Source of the DNA: CAZRGV01 sp964599655
GTDB lineage: Bacteria; Planctomycetota; Planctomycetia; Isosphaerales; Isosphaeraceae
Length of the DNA: 6,375 nucleotides
NCBI GenBank assembly: GCA_964599655.1
Contig: CAZRGV010000241.1
Location: forward strand, 1-6,375
Reading direction: 5' to 3'
The translations under genes were made by a program, and so were the position numbers. Within the stretch, counting starts at the first letter, position 1, and each line of letters starts with the position of its first letter. Shown piece by piece: positions 4,420 to 6,375 of the stretch. The notes under the pieces are model-generated. The model saw only the letters and a list, made by a program, of their open reading frames with translations. It was not told where the DNA came from and did not search any database.

Positions 4420-5550
4420 ATGGCCGATCGTCTCCGAGCGTTGATCGAGGCCTTTGATCCCGACCGACCGCTCGAGCACGCCCGGACCATTCCATCGTCC
4501 TGGTACCTCGATCCCGAACTCGCTCGCCTGGAGCGTCTCGCCGTCTTCGGACGAACGTGGCAAGCCGCGGCCCGTGCCGATCAGGTCGACCGTCCCGGCG
4601 ACTTCGCCACGGCCGAAATCGCGGGGGAACCGATCCTCGTCGTCCGTGGTGACGACGGCCTGCTTCGCGCCTTCTCCAACGTCTGCCGACATCGCGGAGC
4701 GAGAGTGGCGGTCGCCCCCGAAGGCCATGCCCGCCGGCTCCGCTGTCGTTATCACGGCTGGACCTACGACCTCACCGGTCGCCTGAAAGGAACTCCTGAG
4801 TTCGACGCGGTCGAGGATTTTCGTCGCGAGGACAACGGGCTCATCCCATGGTCGGTGGCCCAATGGGGACCCCTGGTCTGGGTCCACCCAGGTCAAAATC
4901 CGCCTCCTCTTTCGGATGCCATCGCCCCCCTGCCCTCACGAACCGAGCGCCCCGGTCTTGATTCATTACGGTTCGTCGCGCGACGACCGTATGAAATCGC
5001 ATGCAACTGGAAAGTGTTCGTGGATAACTATCTCGACGGTGGCTACCACGTCAACACCATCCACCCGGGTCTGGCCGGCGTCCTCGACGACAGCCGCTAT
5101 CGAACCGAGTTATTCAATTCAACCAGCGTTCAGCTCAGCCCTCTCGAAACCGCCGCAGGCGACCCTTCGGTGGCCGCGGTGCGAAAGGGCGACCTCGCGC
5201 AATATTGGTACATCTTTCCAAATCTCATGATCAACCTCTACCAGGGCGTGATGGACACGAACCTGGTTCTTCCCCTGGCACCCGGCCGCTGTCTCGTCCT
5301 CTTCGACTTCTACTTCGAACGCGACGACGGACCCGACGCGGCACGCTTCCAGGCCGAGAGCATGGCGGTCGCCGATCAGATCCAGCGCGAAGACATTGAT
5401 ATCTGCGAGGACGTTCAGAAAGGACTGTCCAGCCAAAGTTTCGACACAGGCCGGTTCAGCGTCCGCCGCGAATCGGCGGGATACCACTTCCACCGGCTCC
5501 TGGCCCGATCGCTCCGGGCAGGAATCGATGCCTCGGAATGCTCAGCCTGA
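4420..5550 (+). CDS. Rieske non-heme iron oxygenase, alpha-subunit type, choline-monooxygenase-like
   Basis: This 376-residue protein belongs to the ring-hydroxylating oxygenase alpha-subunit superfamily, in which electrons pass through a Rieske [2Fe-2S] centre to a mononuclear iron that activates O2. The Rieske domain (about 28-155) shows CRH (89-91) and CRYHGWTYD (109-117), giving ligands C89, H91, C109 and H112 with the standard 17-residue spacing. The catalytic domain has NWKVFVDNYLDGGYHVNTIH (196-215). H210 and H215 are the likely iron ligands, and an acidic residue in REDIDICEDVQ (323-333), probably D325, is the third. NYLDGGYH is the variant seen in plant choline monooxygenase rather than the NYxExYH of many aromatic dioxygenases. 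No beta-subunit or reductase gene is adjacent. The substrate is unknown; a quaternary amine or aromatic acid is only a guess. Its last 9 bases overlap the convergent flavoprotein gene. Confidence 0.92.
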   Translation: MADRLRALIEAFDPDRPLEHARTIPSSWYLDPELARLERLAVFGRTWQAAARADQVDRPGDFATAEIAGEPILVVRGDDGLLRAFSNVCRHRGARVAVAPEGHARRLRCRYHGWTYDLTGRLKGTPEFDAVEDFRREDNGLIPWSVAQWGPLVWVHPGQNPPPLSDAIAPLPSRTERPGLDSLRFVARRPYEIACNWKVFVDNYLDGGYHVNTIHPGLAGVLDDSRYRTELFNSTSVQLSPLETAAGDPSVAAVRKGDLAQYWYIFPNLMINLYQGVMDTNLVLPLAPGRCLVLFDFYFERDDGPDAARFQAESMAVADQIQREDIDICEDVQKGLSSQSFDTGRFSVRRESAGYHFHRLLARSLRAGIDASECSA

Positions 5551-6375
5551 CGAACGAAGAATCTCCATCGCCGCGTTCCGTCCGTTGACCGCGATCACGC
5601 TTCCTCCAGGATGGGTGCACGCTCCGCAGAGAAAGAGCCCGTCCATGGGCGTTCGATGTTCGAGACGCCGGTCCCACATGAAGGGGGGCAGGCATTCTCC
5701 CTGGAAAATATGTCCACCCGTGAGCCCAACGGTTCGCTCGATGTCGGGCGGCCCCATGACGGTCGTTTGCAGGATTGCCTCGGGAAGATTCCGGCAGAAC
5801 CGGGCGATCGAATCGATGGCCACTCGCTCGACCTCGTCGCGCCTCGAGTCCCAGTTTCCTTCGAGAAAACTGTGCGGGACGTACTGCGCGAAGACACTCA
5901 TCGTATGGATGCCCGGGGGCGCAACGCTCGGGTCATGGGCCGTCTGGAAATAGAGCTCGGTCCAGAGCCGAGGCGGCAGTCGTCCGTCACGGGCAAGGCG
6001 ATGCGACTCATGCCACTCGGCTTTGGTAAGTGGCGTGTTGATCTGCCCCTGGTGATGAGGCTCGAACGTTCCGGGTTTCGCATGGAAGTCGGGCAATTCC
6101 CGCAACGCGACGTTCATCTTCAGTGTGCAGCCGGTCATCGGCCAGGCTTCGACACGGGCACGCCAGGCCGGATCGGCATTCGGACCGAGCATTCGGAGCG
6201 TCGCTCGTGGATCGGCATTCGAGACGACGCAATCGGCCGTGATGCGCTCGCCAGAGGCCAGCTCGACGCCTCGCCCTGGCTCGATCCGGGCCACGGGCAC
6301 GTCCGTCGCCACGATGGCCCCGGCGTCGCACGCGGCGTCGCAGAGATAGAACGAGACCATACCGATCCCGCCCCG
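5542..6375 (-). CDS. FAD-dependent oxidoreductase, CrtI/PYROXD2 type (N-terminus beyond the window)
   Basis: The frame runs from the right edge to a TGA at 5542-5544 and gives 277 residues, roughly the C-terminal half of a protein usually about 500-540 long. It begins RGGIGMVSFYLCDAACDAGA, matching the GGMG-x-x-x-x-L-A-x-x-x-x-x-x-G segment of phytoene-desaturase-like flavoproteins. Next come the FAD-domain return VVSNADPRATLRML and, encoded by 5545-5640, the C-terminal FAD-binding signature GLFLCGACTHPGGSV followed by NGRNAAMEIL. This family includes carotenoid desaturases and the eukaryotic PYROXD2 and oxidises or isomerises unsaturated or amine substrates. The closest recalled resemblance is to PYROXD2-like proteins, with no known substrate. 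The N-terminal GxGxxG dinucleotide motif must lie outside the window. It is convergent with the Rieske gene and so not in its operon. Confidence 0.88.
   Translation of the reverse strand, partial: RGGIGMVSFYLCDAACDAGAIVATDVPVARIEPGRGVELASGERITADCVVSNADPRATLRMLGPNADPAWRARVEAWPMTGCTLKMNVALRELPDFHAKPGTFEPHHQGQINTPLTKAEWHESHRLARDGRLPPRLWTELYFQTAHDPSVAPPGIHTMSVFAQYVPHSFLEGNWDSRRDEVERVAIDSIARFCRNLPEAILQTTVMGPPDIERTVGLTGGHIFQGECLPPFMWDRRLEHRTPMDGLFLCGACTHPGGSVIAVNGRNAAMEILRSSG

Noticed and set aside
1..6375. Mobile element, CRISPR array, toxin-antitoxin or phage-defence system
   Set aside because: No transposase, integrase, regularly spaced repeats, terminal inverted repeats or defence-type domains were seen on either strand.

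Overview
The window is high-GC DNA with strong G/C preference at third codon positions, a mixture of Shine-Dalgarno and non-Shine-Dalgarno starts, and a housekeeping branched-chain amino-acid locus next to redox genes. The protein sequences look most like those of Planctomycetota, perhaps of the Isosphaeraceae type. That placement is an inference from recall of protein style and gene neighbours; no search was run.

Layout from left to right. Positions 1-96 hold the last codons of a plus-strand gene, probably a PHP/CehA-McbA-type metallohydrolase. A hairpin at 143-177 separates it from a convergent minus-strand FGGY sugar kinase (185-1705) whose motifs are ribulokinase-like. A 457-base divergent spacer (1706-2162) carries a hairpin, a candidate promoter and a short direct repeat. 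It leads into ilvN (2163-2708), the regulatory subunit of acetolactate synthase. After a 340-base spacer comes ilvC (3049-4053), ketol-acid reductoisomerase. A strong hairpin (4071-4106) closes the ilv part. Next are a small single-cluster ferredoxin (4139-4375) and, 44 bases on, a Rieske-type non-heme iron oxygenase (4420-5550). The oxygenase converges, with a 9-base overlap of coding sequence, on the 3' part of a minus-strand FAD-dependent oxidoreductase of the CrtI/PYROXD2 type (5542 to beyond the right edge).

How the genes may work together. IlvN and IlvC serve consecutive steps of valine/isoleucine synthesis. The catalytic subunit IlvB is not in the window. The valine-contact residues of IlvN (N11, G14, N29) are intact, so feedback inhibition is expected. 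The ferredoxin and Rieske oxygenase probably form a separate small transcription unit in which the ferredoxin could supply electrons to the oxygenase. The oxygenase's mononuclear-iron motif resembles that of plant choline monooxygenase. Its substrate cannot be read from the sequence. No mobile element, CRISPR array, tRNA or rRNA was found. Most of the window is ordinary metabolism. The ferredoxin/Rieske/flavoprotein cluster is the part most worth a second look.
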